64,000 bases of DNA from Unio delphinus (GCA_029339505.1 JAQISU010000348.1:2138501-2202500), one strand, 5' to 3'. Positions 1 to 12,420 are shown, numbered from the stretch's first letter. Numbers and translations are program-made. Notes: generated by a model from the sequence alone, not told the origin.

Positions 1-335
1 AACTGTTGTGGTATTTAAGATAAAAAAGCCACATCAAACTTCTGTTTATCACATAATTTTCACACTTTGCAATTTAAAGAACTTGATATGACATGTTAGC
101 TTATCACTTTATGTGATTCTGATTGTTCTAAATAAACTTACGAAATTATTGCGTATTAATATATTTGCTTGATGGCTAAGACAATCGGAATTTTGTTTAT
201 CCCGGCCTTCTGGTAAAAGTTCCTATTTGTTGTACAATTTTGGTATCAACAATTCGGCGGCCAAATTGCGCATTGATTGCCCAAGGTTTACCCGACAGGT
301 AAGGGGAAAATGAACGGTAACTCAGACAGACAAAC

Positions 336-336
<1 letters not shown>

Positions 337-395
<59 letters not shown>
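337..395. repeat. (GATA)n microsatellite
   Basis: An uninterrupted GATA tetranucleotide run lies between unique sequences. An open frame across it on the - strand only encodes a serine-leucine-isoleucine-tyrosine repeat and is not a gene. Confidence 0.97.
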
Positions 396-397
<2 letters not shown>

Positions 398-493
398 AGT
401 TATGCATATCAACGATTGTTGCTCCTAGATTAAAGTTACGCAGTCACACGAGCAACAATCTGATTTTCTTTTCAGCAAACTCGCCCATTTGAG

Positions 494-641
494 TTCTTAC
501 TTTTGACGCAAATCGCACAATAACTAATGGAAAAAAGGTACTGGTCTTCCATGATTCAGCAATGATTGATTGTCATTCACAGAGGAATTACGTTACCTAT
601 GCGTGGCAATTTAATGGGGGAAGAAGAATGCTGTCGCCTAT
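494..641 (+). CDS. Ig gene exon 1 in window (first half of Ig domain 1)
   Basis: The exon is 148 nt. It encodes the A-D strand half of an Ig fold, with the Cys in IDCHSQ and the Trp in YAWQFNG. Acceptor AG at 492-493 follows a pyrimidine stretch; a second, stronger-looking ttttcag at 470-475 would bring an in-frame TGA at 490-492, so 494 is preferred. The donor is CCTAT|gtgagt at 642. The acceptor is the least certain junction of the gene. Confidence 0.6.
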
Positions 642-3600
642 GTGAGTCAGTTTCATGGGTGTGTACGTAATATATTGCAATTTAATGGAAGAATCCACCA
701 CCTTGTGGTAATTTAATGGGGTAATTATCTACTATTTTGGTCAGCTGTTGTGGTAATCACCCATATATGGCAATTTAATCGGAGAATCACTTGCTGGATA
801 GCAGTGTAATCTGGTAAACGTCCGCATTTAATTGGGATAATCACTCAGATGTAATAATGTCATTTGCTACTATTACTATTAGCAATAATAATAATAATAA
901 TAATAATACATTATTATTATTAGTGTTATTATTACGGTAGCTTAGCTTGTAAAACATACTAATACAATAAACAGAAAAGATCCATTGCAGTATCCGCGGT
1001 ATTTACATAGGGGCTTTCAAGCAAATTGTAATATGTTACATGCAGACCATTTGAATTGCAATTCGTTTTCTTTATAAAAAAAAAAACCAAAACATTACTA
1101 CATGACTGGGGATGAAGAGACAATAATTCAGAACATGCGGGAAACAAACTACACAAGAATGAATTCATAACTAACTATTAAGGCAACCCAAACTCGCAGA
1201 AATGTCCATTTGTTTAGCACTGGACACAATTTTCCTATATTTCCATTGTAAAAGATTTGCTGCACCAAGGAGTTCGCCAATATTGTTTATAGAACATTTT
1301 AGCATAACCAAATACATCAAGCTATCATTTAGACTTCTGTCCATTCATTGGGTATTAGCCTCTCATTTTAAAATATGACAGCATATATTAAACCTCCTAA
1401 TATAAAACAATCAATACAAATAATATGTTTCTTTTATTTCCATTAATAATCTTCATCTTAAGTGCATACATAAATGCATATATATATATATATATAGGTA
1501 AATATATGACATGTAAAAAGTCCATTGATAAAATTCGAGCATACGTTTATTCACTGCAATAATCTTAATCTCACATATTACATTAAAATAATGACACACT
1601 GCCATAAAGTGTTCTAAACTTGTTTCTATGTTGTTAATTTTAAGACATTCAAAGTAATTAAGTTTCTTTCCACTACAAATTTAAATTGATCATTTTTTGT
1701 ATTGCTTCATTACAGGTACATAATATTTCTACTACATATGATGACGTTATACGACTGTGCATATCATAACTACGTGTTGTATCAAGTCTCTCTAGTTTTC
1801 GCAGAAAGAACAAGCCTCCAAAGTTAAATTCTTTTACCATTCCAGAGTTCAGTTTTGCCTCCAAATGTAAATGCAAGGGGTCTGGGTCTAAAGATTGGTT
1901 TAATGACTGGAGCTAAGGTCGGCAATTACACTTGCATTGCATCTACAAATGGTTTAGCGACGTCAGTTTCTGTTTGGCTGTCCGTTAAAGAAGGTAACTA
2001 TAAATCAAGAGCAATACTATGATTGACAATAATAACACACGTTGTTAAATATATTTGATTGCAAGATTAATTCTGGCGGTGAGTCAGTGTGACCAGCCAT
2101 GTATATTAAATTACAGATACGTGTAAATCTCACTACAGAGTTATAATTAAAAGAAAATATTTGTGATATCACTGAAATTAATTAATTTTGATACATTCCA
2201 CGTTGACTGTGCATAGCGTACATATTTGCGACGTAAGAACAAAGATTTATTCATATATACATACAAACAAGGGATTATTACAAGTAACTGTCTATTTGAT
2301 TAACGGATTTTTAACGTGTCATATAGATATATATGCGAATATTTTGTTGGTTTAAAGTTTTTAACCAACCAAAGAGAAGATATAGGAAAATCGACAATAC
2401 GAAAGTATTGTAAGTGTCAATCAGAAAAAGATAAACGTGTTTTTAGTTATTTGTTTATTGTGATGAAAATCAGATCAAATACACTGAACTATATGGTCCA
2501 CAGAGCACTTTGCCTATCAATTAGACGCTTTTGGAAAAATGAAGTCGATTCTCGGTGGCAGAGAATATTGGCATCCAATCCTTAAAGGTAGAACAAAGGA
2601 TAAATATGTAAATCGGTGCTCTCAATAAATAGAGACAACCTAAACTATACATGTCGAATACTATAAATAAATTTAAAACTAAAAGGATACAGGCCTGCTG
2701 CAAAAGTAATAAGTGAATATTTGTCTTCGTATTCATACAAAAAGATATCCGTAAGAGATTTTAAAAAAAATATAATGCAAGAAAATGAACAAACAGGAGT
2801 GTTTAAATAATTCATCCAAAAGCTCTGCTAGATGTATCTTCTACCTTCATCAGTGAATATAAAAATATGTATCAACGGCGAGAAGATATTGTGCCAATTG
2901 TAGCAAGAGATGTCAACAGTAGATCTAAATTATGAATACCTGATTTGATAAACTAACACTTGATTCATATATAATGTCTAAACGTCCACTGCAGATCTAT
3001 ATTACGAATACCTGATTTGATAATCGAACAATTGATTCATATATAATGTATAAATGTAATTTCAGATCAGATATAGATACCATAATATAAGTCGATCTAA
3101 GCCAAAACGTACCAGCCACTTTGATAGAACAGGTTTTTAGAAATAGAAACGTATTATTAGTTGACATTTATGAGTGAAATCAGAAACATTAAAGGGAAAT
3201 AATAGAGAAGTGATATTACTTGAAAATGACGCGTGTTTCTGAAGTTGAGAATATAACGCGTAAAAACTTGAAATAACACATTTTAACGTCTTTGGAGACG
3301 ACCAGTATGAAATAAAAAATGCACAAGTTAGATGGAAAAGATGATGAAGATAGCCGGGAACCTTCTGAAATATTGTCTTTAAAACAAAAGGGAACTCCTC
3401 ACGATCAAAATAAATCGCCCAATATGTTTCGTTTGAAAACTAATCTAGCCAGTCCAGAATATAATAAAAGTGATCTAATAAGGGGCAGATTGCGTGACAT
3501 TTTACTACATGTATTAATCCTACTTAAATGTCTCCAGATACATAATCTTCTTGCAACATTGTTTGGGGTGATGAAACAAAATCATCAAGACAAATAACAT

Positions 3601-5549
3601 AAATATATTTCTGCTCAGAATTTGCAGGTACTTATGGGTTTACCTTTTTCCCTACTGGCGAAGGGAAGATTTATTTATTTAATGATTCTGAGCAGGCCAA
3701 AACAATATGAATTATTAGTGACTAAACAGGTGCTAAAATACATTTGACAAATCTTTATTACAGAAACAAAGATTTTCCGATGCAACAAAGACCATTAAAG
3801 TAAACGAGTATGATGAACGATATATTGGGAAAACGGAATGAAGTCCACCATATGATACGAAACAAAAAACAAGACTATGATGTAAAGAATGTTGACTATA
3901 TTTTTCAGCACTAGATAGGTTATACATGGCGGCCAATATACGCTGGTTTTGCTAAATTATATTGTTAAATATTTGGGGAAAATGATAAGATCTTTGACAC
4001 ACACATTTTTTTGTTTCATGATAACATTAATATGGAGTTGAATCTATTGATAAAATGTCACGCCATACAAGAAGATGGTAATACGTTCGAATATTCTTAG
4101 GTAATATTCCAGATAGGGATACTCAATCAACAAAATAATGTTTTATACGACTGACTGATTCATTATTGTGTTAATACCGCTGTCCCCATGCTCAAGTTAT
4201 TCGAGTTATTTAACTGATCTTCTAATTTGGAGACATCTCCATACTAATCGATTTCTCACACATTGTTTACACCTTTCTGCATTTGTCGCGAAAATCAGTG
4301 CCTCATTTGTAAATTCACATACTCCAAGATCACATTCCATGACACAACATTGGTTGTTCAGTAAAGATTCCGTTTTTGTTCTCTCCTATAATATCTGCAC
4401 TGAAACGCGACCACCCAAATAAATAACTCCTCCATGCGTTCTTGTCCTTAATAAAAACTACGAGGATGAACTCAATAGTTTAGTATGTGTTTAGGTTTTG
4501 ATACAAGTAACATTCTTTTCTGGTAAGAAAATCACTGGCTAACATGAGAAATACAAATAGTTTTAGGGACTGCAACAGGATGCAATAGCAGCTGACTCAT
4601 TCAGTTAGTAATAGCGTAAGGTTAATTCATTGCTTGATTAGACTGCGTAACCTTATGTGCTGAACAAAACATTTTTCAACTTTAAATGTCACAACTTGTA
4701 CGACTGGAAGAAAACAATCTTAATATTTTAGTATCGATATGCCAACCCACCCTAGGCCTAAGCAAAAGAAAAACAAAGTAAAAAATAATAGGTCATATTT
4801 CTTTAATGTTTAGAAATACAACACTTTCTTTTGATATAGATACAAATTTTTTGTAGAGAAAGCTCATGTGTCCCTAGTGACCACTCCTCCAGCCCACCCT
4901 GGGGCATCCCAACAACTCGATGTCGTATGTCACGTTATAGGGTACCAGGAGCCCACTATGCGTTGGAGCTTTACGGATGTGAGTAGGGTAAACTAACTTC
5001 CCTGTCCCAGTAATTAATGATTAATTATCACAGATCTAAGCACATACAATCTGCAAATAAATTCGATTTAGATTTAACAATGCTTTCACGGTTTTGAGGT
5101 AAACATCAGCGAAGTTCGCATCTATATTGTTTGCTGCGTATATATCAAAGATATTCTTCTTGAACTTGCATACGTAAAAAAGTACAAAAATAAATCACAG
5201 TCATATTTTTCCTATAAGTTTCGTTCGTAAATTTATAGTGCTGTTGTGTATTCTGTTCGATCTGCTTTTCTTTCCGAAAATTGTCAAAATATGTTATAAC
5301 AGCAAAACAATGCTTTGTTTCGCTTCGTATAGAAACAAATTATCTGACTATTCGATTTTGAATGGTAGTAACGTTAATGCATTGAATATATTTCAGCCAA
5401 TGGTACAAAATTATATGCCACCAGGTTCATCTAACCTAACTCCCAACAAAGTTCACATACACAACTTCCAGCCTTCCCTTCACAGTGGTACATGGACATG
5501 TATGGTTCGGAACTCCTTGGGTGTGGATCAAAAGTCCATACAAATATAA
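494..5549 (+). CDS. Ig-domain protein, four 3' exons of a longer gene (join 494-641, 1848-1993, 4857-4978, 5397-5549)
   Basis: Four exons read in one consistent frame and give two complete immunoglobulin domains. Domain 1 has the first Cys in IDCHSQ, the core Trp in YAWQFNG and the second Cys in GNYTCIAS. Domain 2 has VVCHVIG, MRWSF and GTWTCMVRN. Each domain is split by an intron after its W strand. Junction phases agree: exon 1 ends in phase 2, exon 2 ends in phase 1 (GAAG|gtaact), exon 3 starts with the two missing bases and ends in phase 0 (GAT|gtgagt), and exon 4 starts in phase 0 after tatttcag. A phase-1 boundary between Ig domains is usual for this superfamily. The frame stops just after domain 2, with no membrane segment, so this end looks secreted, or the last exon is diverged. 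The start codon and signal peptide are not in the window or were not found. A possible AATAAA lies at 5826-5831. I cannot name the orthologue; an adhesion, neural or hemicentin-like I-set protein is possible. Confidence 0.72.
605..839 (+). repeat. Five degenerate copies of an exon-derived 17-22 bp motif
   Basis: The motif GGCAATTTAATGGGGGA, which encodes WQFNGG inside Ig exon 1 (605-621), recurs in altered form in the following intron at 675-691, 707-723, 769-785 and 823-839. Most copies are followed by AATCAC or AATCCAC. Spacing is irregular (about 32-70 bp), so it is not a simple tandem repeat. Confidence 0.6.
1848..1993 (+). CDS. Ig gene exon 2 (second half of Ig domain 1)
   Basis: The exon is 146 nt. 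It encodes the C-terminal half of an Ig domain, with the hallmark GAKVGNYTCIASTNG (normally DxGxYxC) followed by a G-strand SVSVWLSV. The acceptor is the AG at 1846-1847 after ttcttttaccattcc; the AG two bases earlier breaks the phase. The donor GAAG|gtaact is at 1994. No stop occurs in this frame. Confidence 0.72.
2922..3060. repeat. Two-copy imperfect tandem repeat, period about 71 bp
   Basis: AGATCTAWATTAYGAATACC followed by TGATTTGATAA and, further on, TGATTCATATATAATGT appears twice with the same internal spacing. Confidence 0.7.
3889..3928 (-). repeat. SINE family 2 tail fragment
   Basis: Read on the - strand, the segment matches the tail TGGCCGCCATGTATA-CCTAT-TGTGCTGAAAAA seen at about 33819 and 45857. 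Only about 40 bp are recognisable. Confidence 0.4.
4857..4978 (+). CDS. Ig gene exon 3 (first half of Ig domain 2)
   Basis: The exon is 122 nt. It encodes KAHVSLVTTPP, then the first Cys in VVCHVIGYQEP and the core Trp in TMRWSF. The acceptor is ttttttgtag|AG and the donor is GGAT|gtgagtagg, a near-consensus site. The phase fits exons 2 and 4 exactly. Confidence 0.78.
5397..5549 (+). CDS. Ig gene exon 4 (second half of Ig domain 2, stop)
   Basis: After the acceptor tatttcag the frame reads about 50 residues, including HSGTWTCMVRNSLG (F-strand Cys), and ends in TAA directly after a short G-strand. It is probably the terminal exon; if a donor were used before the stop, further exons could exist, but I see no strong GT site there. 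Confidence 0.72.
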   Translation, partial: PMVQNYMPPGSSNLTPNKVHIHNFQPSLHSGTWTCMVRNSLGVDQKSIQI

Positions 5550-8050
5550 ACTGAATTTAAGACCTCAGTGAATGTACTCTAGAATCGACAATATAAAATT
5601 AAAAGCTCGTCTTAAGGTTTAATACGATTGCTTTCAAATATCCAAGAAATAATTTATCGAACAGATGTCAAAATCATAGCAATTATCTTCAATGAAGGAC
5701 TTTGTAAAACTTTGCATCCTAACCAATGAAATAACAAATCAAGAAATTAAGAAACAAAGAAATTTTATCCTGCATCTATGTTGCTTTATAAACTCTTATT
5801 CTTCCATTCTTTTGTTAGTATATATAATAAATAAATGCAATACACTGACAGTGCAAAACTACTATCTAACTAATTATCTGCACCATAACTGTCATCAAAA
5901 AACTATCCGACGAAACTTATCGATGTCATCGGTGTTATACAATGGTAGCCATGTAGTTAACTTTTGTTAAAATAAGAGCGATTTAAGTAGAAACGTCACA
6001 GTCGAGGTTTGAACGAATCCGTTTATCAATATGCATAGCTTTACTGTGACATGACAGCGCGCGTCATTCAGTTCAGATCACACCTTTTCCTTCATTTCGT
6101 CCAAAAATGTATAGTACGTTAACATTTGATATTGCTGTATGCACCTATTGGGGCGTCGAAATAATGACCTTCCAAAGGAATATGGATGGATACGGAACCA
6201 AATGAAATGAATACTTGCCACTTGAAGGTATGTAAAATCAAATTCTAAAAAGTGATACCCATTGCTGACATAGTCGGTGTTAAATGTCTACATGACCCGT
6301 GTGACTTGTACCATAGTCTGACCACTCTCGACTTTAAACTTCCTATTTTGAAAAGCAAATACAAAATATAAACAAGACAAGAAAGAAATATAACAGAAAA
6401 ACCGTTGTCGTTAAAAATATTTACAGGACTGTTTCAAAAGAAATTAAACTTTATCAATTTATTATCTTTCAACTAGTTTACTTAAACATGATGCGGATGC
6501 TGAAAATATTTTATTCTGACTGAGAATTTGATGAGACATAACGATATTTGTTATTTCATGTACATTTATGTAAGTGCAAATTGTAGTTCGGATATAATAA
6601 TACGGAGAAAAGGATAAGACTGGTCGAATACCATTGATCCTGACCTACCATCCAGATTAATCCCAATGTAGGTAAAATGATCGGGAAACACTGGATTATC
6701 GTGGATCGTGTGACACTCTAAAGTTAATCCTCTCGAACAAACCTGTATTAGCCGACCAGAGACCAAACCACTTCAAAGACATCCGAGTCGGCAAAGCGAA
6801 CGTCAATCATAACCAAGACCAAACTAGTAAATATGGTCTCTGTGGCGATTAAGGGTGAAAACCTATCAAATGTAATATAGACCAGGACATTTTATAGCAA
6901 AGCAACTAGCCAAAAACTAAATATGCATAGTCCAAAATAAAACGTCCAAAACCGATACTTTATCGCATGAAATATAAGATCTGTAAATGTACACAACAAG
7001 GATTAACCTTGATAAATCTGACTGGATGACACAGCAGTAGAGAGGACAGTCGCAGAACACTTAACCTCTAGCATATAAAGTCAAAGATGTGAGTTCTATA
7101 GAAACAGTACATCTATCTAACATAAATGGTTTGCTTGATTTTCTTTTTATAAGGTAATCTGTTGTGTCCTGAAGATATAAAAGCAAAGCAAGCGAATCTT
7201 TATTGTCAGATACATTGCTTGTTTCTATAGATGTCATATGATTGTACAAAAATATTATGCTCTGATTTATTGCGGCTAAAACAGCATATGATTATCCATG
7301 ATTTCTAGTTTTACAAGTATTAATATCTTGAGATTAATGAGACTAATTGAAAATTGCAGACTCCTTAGAAGAAGAAAAAACAGTGAATACCCAATAACAG
7401 ATGAGTTAGTTGTGTACATTAATTGTTGCATAAGTTGTAGCATTGGAATATGAAACATGTGTCAAACCAGTAATTAAGAACCATACAAGTTAGTTTTAAT
7501 TTTAATGTTCAAATTTTTTAAAAATGAAAATTACAACTGATGAGTAAATATGCAATAATAATCTTTGGAATGTATTTGCTGTGATGAATACAAATATGCA
7601 TTTAATATAATTTTATTCATTAAAAGTTAGTGATGAGATTCTTACAGACAAAAATACCGACATACTGAAATGACGAGAAAGTATTGCATCAAGTACAACG
7701 AAAGAATATCACAGTAAACTGGCATAACATTAATTCCTTGTACCTCTGTTAGTATAAAAAGATCTATCATTCATTGTTGTATTTCCCTTTGAACGATTTA
7801 AATAACATTAACCATGCCTATACAGTTTAAATAAAACTATCATCTTCATGGGAACTTTGCAAGACTTACGTTAGACAGACTGATACATATCAGAAGGAAA
7901 AAAAACTTATTTTGAAACTTTTAAAATATTTTATTTCAGATCATGTTATTTGAATATCTTTACAGAAATAATGGTTTATACATTATGGTATGATTATCAT
8001 TTTACATGTAGCTGTTTTCACAGTATGATGACTTTTATCATAATGCATTG
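5550..8050. other. Intergenic, no gene recognised
   Basis: AT-rich DNA with only short unconvincing ORFs. Near 6994-7040 a + strand stretch reads TTRINLDKSDWMT, resembling the RINxHxSxWMT segment of the Penelope-like GIY-YIG domain at 23.4 kb and 10.9 kb, so a very small relic is possible. Confidence 0.4.
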
Positions 8051-8054
8051 TCCA

Positions 8055-9345
8055 GCCTGCATATGTAATAGTAATATTAGTATATATTAAGGACATGAAA
8101 GTAGTATTGCATAGAAAGTTGAAAGTCCTATACGTATGACAACACATTTTTATTTTATATTCTTAAGGCAGTGTGAGGCATTGTTCTAGTAACATACATC
8201 ATTTATTTCAAACGACCAATGAATGTTACGCTTTTCCATGGGGAAATTGGATACAACTAATACTTGTGCTTTGGAATTAACGATGCATTAATAGTACTAT
8301 CCCGGTATTGCACATAAGTCAGTCTTACAATTATAAATGGAATCAGGGTAATGACACTACATGCCATGGGTTTGATGATGAACAATATAGTATTTTGGCT
8401 ATATCAAGTTTTCGAGTGAAGAAAAAATCAAAATCAGTGTTGCACGGTTACTTAGAAATAAGGTAAATTTACCTCTCAAATTTGGGAAATTACAATGTGG
8501 ACCACAAAATCTTCTTTACATTCTCACTTGGAAATAGGGTAACATTACTACATGGGTTTGGTGGAGAGCTATGCAGTATCGTTACCACATCAGGCTTTCA
8601 CGATCCCAAAACCAGTGCCTGGATATAAGATATTATTACTACACGGGTTTGGAGTATAACTATGTGCAAGTGTTGACAGAAGAAAGAGACGCCGAAAGAA
8701 GTTACGTCGACACCTGTCAATAACGTTCTACCGGCCTAATTGAGGAAGCAACAGAAGAAACATACAACTCTGTCGCAGATGCATAAATAAGCTGGAGAAG
8801 CTACGGGGAAAGAAACTGCGATTGGATGGTGAAGTTTGTGTACAAGAAAGGGATCCTGCCTGGAAAGGCAACTAAGACTTGAAAGAAGTCGTCATGCCAA
8901 AAGAGAAGCGAGGTAAAGTGTTGAAACTTGCGTATGAAAGTCTCATAAGAGAACACATCGGTACTGCCAAGACGCGTCTTGTCAACGAATTCTACTGTCC
9001 TGGAGTTTAGGAAGATGTTAAGCGGTCATCTGAAAAGTGTCAGAGAAAGGCACTGAAAACGGATCATCAATTCATTCCCTTAGGTAACACACCCCTTATC
9101 GATGAACCATTTAGACGCGTCGTGATGAGGTTGATCAGACCGATAAAACCCGCGTCGTTGCACAGTAATCGATATCTTACAACCGTCGTAGATTAGTCTG
9201 CACGGTATCCGGAGGTTGTCGTATCTCGTAAGGAGTCGGAAACTGTCTGTTGCCGAGAAGAACTACTCCGCATCGGCGAGGGAATGCCTATTTCGTGCAG
9301 GAGAAATTGTTAAATGGACTCTTGATGCGATGGTCGTTGTTTTTA
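8055..9345 (+). mobile_element. Decayed Gypsy-like repeat, copy 1, with integrase relic
   Basis: The segment is collinear with 20215-21990. Its first half contains three loose repeats of a unit like GGRATARGGTAAYATTACTACATGGGTTTGG (about 8338, 8527, 8623). The second half (8880-9345) reads like an LTR-retrotransposon integrase: KEKRGKVLKLAYESLIREH, then NEFYCPGV, EKCQRKA and PLIDEPFRRVVM, i.e. the H2C2 zinc-binding region and the start of the catalytic core. The first zinc His is replaced by Tyr and stops interrupt the frame. Reverse transcriptase, gag and LTRs were not recognised. The element is dead. Confidence 0.7.
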
Positions 9346-9392
9346 CAGCAGTACCAGATGAAAATCAGATATGCGATAGGAACTGAAAACGA

Positions 9393-9394
<2 letters not shown>

Positions 9395-9475
<81 letters not shown>
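9395..9475. repeat. (GA)n microsatellite
   Basis: A pure GA dinucleotide run of about 80 bp. Confidence 0.97.
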
Positions 9476-9478
<3 letters not shown>

Positions 9479-9625
9479 TGTGGCTATCAGTTTCAATCCG
9501 AATTTAATTTAGGACTTTCGAAGCTAGAAAGTCACCAATTGCCCAAACATCGGGCTAAAAAGGTTTTAAAGCAATACTATGAGGACGCCACTCGTAATAT
9601 AGCGGCAAAACGTAGAAAATTTTAA
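9479..9625 (+). other. Short open stretch of unknown origin
   Basis: About 48 codons without a stop, containing KLESHQLPKHRAKKVLKQYY and ending in a basic AKRRKF. The composition looks protein-like and it follows the Gypsy relic, but there is no start codon and no recognised family. It may be a transposon remnant or chance. Confidence 0.2.
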
Positions 9626-10745
9626 AAACGTCAAAGCTTTGTAAAGGTCAGTACGTTATTTGCCCTATTGTTGCAGAATAGCACTGCATTGTAATTTGAA
9701 TTAGGTGCAGTATGTATATTTGATTAGTAGTGTCGTTAGTATGTAGAATTACCTTTGTAGTGTTTAATTTACACGTTTAAATTACATGCATATTTGAGAA
9801 ATGCGCTATGATTATGTGAAACATAATCTAGATTTCCTGCTCGTAGTGAGAATGCAAATTGTAATTCACAATTCAGTAACTTCGTAGTTAACAAGGGCAT
9901 GTATTGATCTGATATTCTAGATTTTGAAACTGTTGAATTGACTTATAATGTTGGAAAATGATTGCAGTGTGTAAATTTAGTTCATATGGATGCAAGAATA
10001 AATGCGTATTTTAATATATGTTAACACTTTTGTAGGAGTGGATGTACATACCTGCGTGTGATTGTTTCGATATTGTTCTGCATAATGAGATAATAACTAT
10101 ACTACAAGACAAGAATATATGCGTGACCGAAAAATGTAAAAGCCGTTATCTTATTATTGATTATAGGTTAGTGTTAGACGATATGGCGAAGGAAACGTCT
10201 ATGTGTTTTCGCTGGCAGTTTATAAGGGACAGGATTCCGCTACAGTTAGTTTCGTGTCTCTAAAGAGGAGGAGAAGGGGCAAGGAGGAGAAAGTGAAGAA
10301 GGAGTAGGACTATAGAGAAGTCAAGAGAAGACAGAATTTTTAGCAACTTGGGAGGAAGAGATGAAGGAATGGGAAGAATAGGATATCATCTACAAATGAG
10401 TAGAATACACGGACAGTTGGAAACCTATCACACATGTATCACGTGATGCAATAGGATGTGACAGGATCGAGATGAAGAAGAGTGATCGAAGAATTGTTAT
10501 CATTTGATTATTGACTTGTATTAAAAAGTTATTCATTTGAATTTCACCTTTTTTACCTTTTAAATTAACTATCGGCATTGCTGACTTGGGGCACAGTGCT
10601 TTACCTCTCTTTATCACTAATTTCGCTTCCTACAACAAGATGCATGGGTGGGACTTATATTGTAATTTTAAAAAAAATTATCTGGAACAGCCCACCTCAA
10701 CCCTAAAAGCTCGCCACATCAATAAACCAAGGACGAACAGTGCTA
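9626..10745. other. Non-coding; one dispersed 145-bp repeat copy
   Basis: No gene is recognised. 9808-9955 matches 11632-11776 (TGATTATGTGAAAYATAATC through AACTTCGTAGTTAACAAGGG and CTGATATTCTAGATTTTG), so it is a dispersed repeat. A GA-rich stretch follows at 10264-10380. Confidence 0.55.
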
Positions 10746-10750
10746 AACTA

Positions 10751-10761
10751 ATATATATATA

Positions 10762-10845
<84 letters not shown>
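10751..10845. repeat. (TA)n microsatellite
   Basis: A near-pure TA run ends directly at the Penelope-like fragment. Confidence 0.97.
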
Positions 10846-10848
<3 letters not shown>

Positions 10849-10849
<1 letters not shown>

Positions 10850-11080
10850 GAAAATGTAATTTATCTTATCACATATAAGATCTGTAGAATTCAGTATGTC
10901 GGAGAAACTGAAAAGCTACACATAAGGATCAACCGTCATATATCTGTTTGGATGACAAAGGAGCTCTACGGAATCCAAGTCGCAGAAGACTTCTACACTG
11001 ACCTCACTCTCAGTGATATAACACTTATTGCAATTGCTCTCAAGCCCAACTGGAGTTCCGCAGCCGGGAAGAAAGTGTGA
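10849..11080 (+). pseudogene. Penelope-like element GIY-YIG endonuclease fragment
   Basis: The open frame ENVIYLITYKICRIQYVGET followed by KLHIRINRHISVWMT is the GIY-YIG core: a VIYL-type first strand, QYVGET, and the Arg-containing helix. It parallels the - strand copy at 23.35-23.66 kb. Downstream LSDITLIAIAL and NWSS match the same copy's C-terminus before a TGA. Only the endonuclease end is present; the reverse transcriptase is missing, as in a 5'-truncated insertion. Confidence 0.72.
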
Positions 11081-11088
11081 TCTTCCTG

Positions 11089-11400
11089 GATAATAATAAT
11101 AATGTAAACTTTGTTTAGCGCCTAATCTTTAGAAGCTCTAAGCGCTTTGCAGCATTTATAATGATATGACTACTAAAAACAAAAAAAAACAAACCAGAAC
11201 ACCATGAATTTAGAAAACATAAAAAATGCTGAAAATAGTTAAGGTAGGAAACATTATTAGGTCTTAAAGTTTTGTTATTTCAGTCGAGAAAGGTGAGTTT
11301 TAAGAGCACTCTTGAAAGGGATCGCGGTGAGGTGTGCTCTGATCGTATGGATATGCCACCTTAAAACATTGATACCATGCGGTTTAAACCTAGAAGACTA
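11089..11400 (-). mobile_element. L2/CR1-like LINE 3' end, truncated
   Basis: Read on the - strand, the segment ends with CTTAGAGCTTCTAAAGATTAGGC then a TTATTATTATTA-type tail, the same terminus as the L2-like LINE at 57.04-57.1 kb. The CTTTCAAGAGTGCTCTTAAAACTCACC block matches the C-terminal coding part of that copy (about 56.88-56.92 kb). Confidence 0.65.
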
Positions 11401-11631
11401 GAAAAAGACATCCATGAAGAAACAAAACCATCTTTTGTAGCCGACATTTTATCTTTTAAATAATTTTTTAAATTTGCTTAATAACCTATAAGAACTAATA
11501 CAATAACGAAATATCCAGAATGTAATTTGCACTTCAATAAATTTACATAAACAACTGATGTCGCAACGAATCATCAGTTTCTTGGACAACAAAAATAGTA
11601 TCCAGCAACCACAAGTACACGACATTAGTTT

Positions 11632-11776
11632 GATTATGTGAAATATAATCTAGATTGCCAGCTCGTGGTGAGAATGATGAATATTATAATTCACTGTTTG
11701 GTAACTTCGTAGTTAACAAGGGCATGTATTAATCTGATATTCTAGATTTTGCAACTGTCGAGTTCAATTGTAATTT
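11632..11776 (+). repeat. Dispersed 145-bp repeat, copy 2
   Basis: Same orientation and order of blocks as 9808-9955, with scattered substitutions and one small indel. Confidence 0.75.
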
Positions 11777-12289
11777 TGTAACTTCAGTTTGGTACAAGGT
11801 AGAACAATCAGTGATGGCTTGATTAATAGAAAACTAGCTCATGAGTAACACAATACATATAGAATGATCGTATGCCTTTAAATACGGAAATAGCAGAAGA
11901 AAATAGAGGGTCATGAGTGGAACGAAGTATTTGAAAGTCACGTTCCCCCTGCGTGTCCTTCGTTGTAGAATTGGCCCGACGTGCTTTACCACGTGTTGTA
12001 AAAGGCGACTAAGTAGAGGCAACCTGTTTGCCGTGGGTTGCGATCCTTGTCGGGGGAGGAAAGGATCCTGGTAGTTGCAACACATTACTTTGGCCTCTAC
12101 TTCCAATAGACTGGTTGTCGAGATAGACTTGGTCTCGAGAAATCGGCTGGTCACACCGAGCCCTAGATGGTCGCTCTTCACTTGCTCATTCTCTCCATCT
12201 CTCTTGTATCTCTTTTGATACCACCGTTGCCCCTACATTCTATCCCTTTAGCTTTCACTTTCCCAAGCTATAGAATACCTCATTGAAAG

Positions 12290-12420
12290 CGTTGGCTCAA
12301 CGGGTCAATCGGGAGGTAATTTTATCGACCCTAGAAGGAAACGTCATGGGTCAATCGGGAGGTAATTTCATCGACCCTAGAACGAAACTTCATGGGTCAA
12401 TGCCAGGTAATTTTATCTGA
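12290..12420 (+). repeat. Short tandem repeats in the LINE leader, unit about 50 bp
   Basis: GGGTCAATCGGGAGGTAATT followed by TTATCGACCCTAGAA-GAAAC is repeated twice, plus a third partial copy (GGGTCAATGCCAGGTAATT), just upstream of ORF1. Confidence 0.85.

Larger units (their letters stand above)
1994..4856 (+). other. Intron 2 of the Ig gene; no gene inside
   Basis: This is AT-rich sequence with only short chance ORFs. It holds an imperfect 71-bp tandem duplication near 2922-3060 (the string GAATACCTGATTTGATAA occurs twice) and, on the - strand near 3889-3928, a short match to the 3' tail of the second SINE family described below. Confidence 0.5.

Noticed and set aside
197..412. 71-codon - strand ORF
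   Set aside because: It is produced by the GATA microsatellite.
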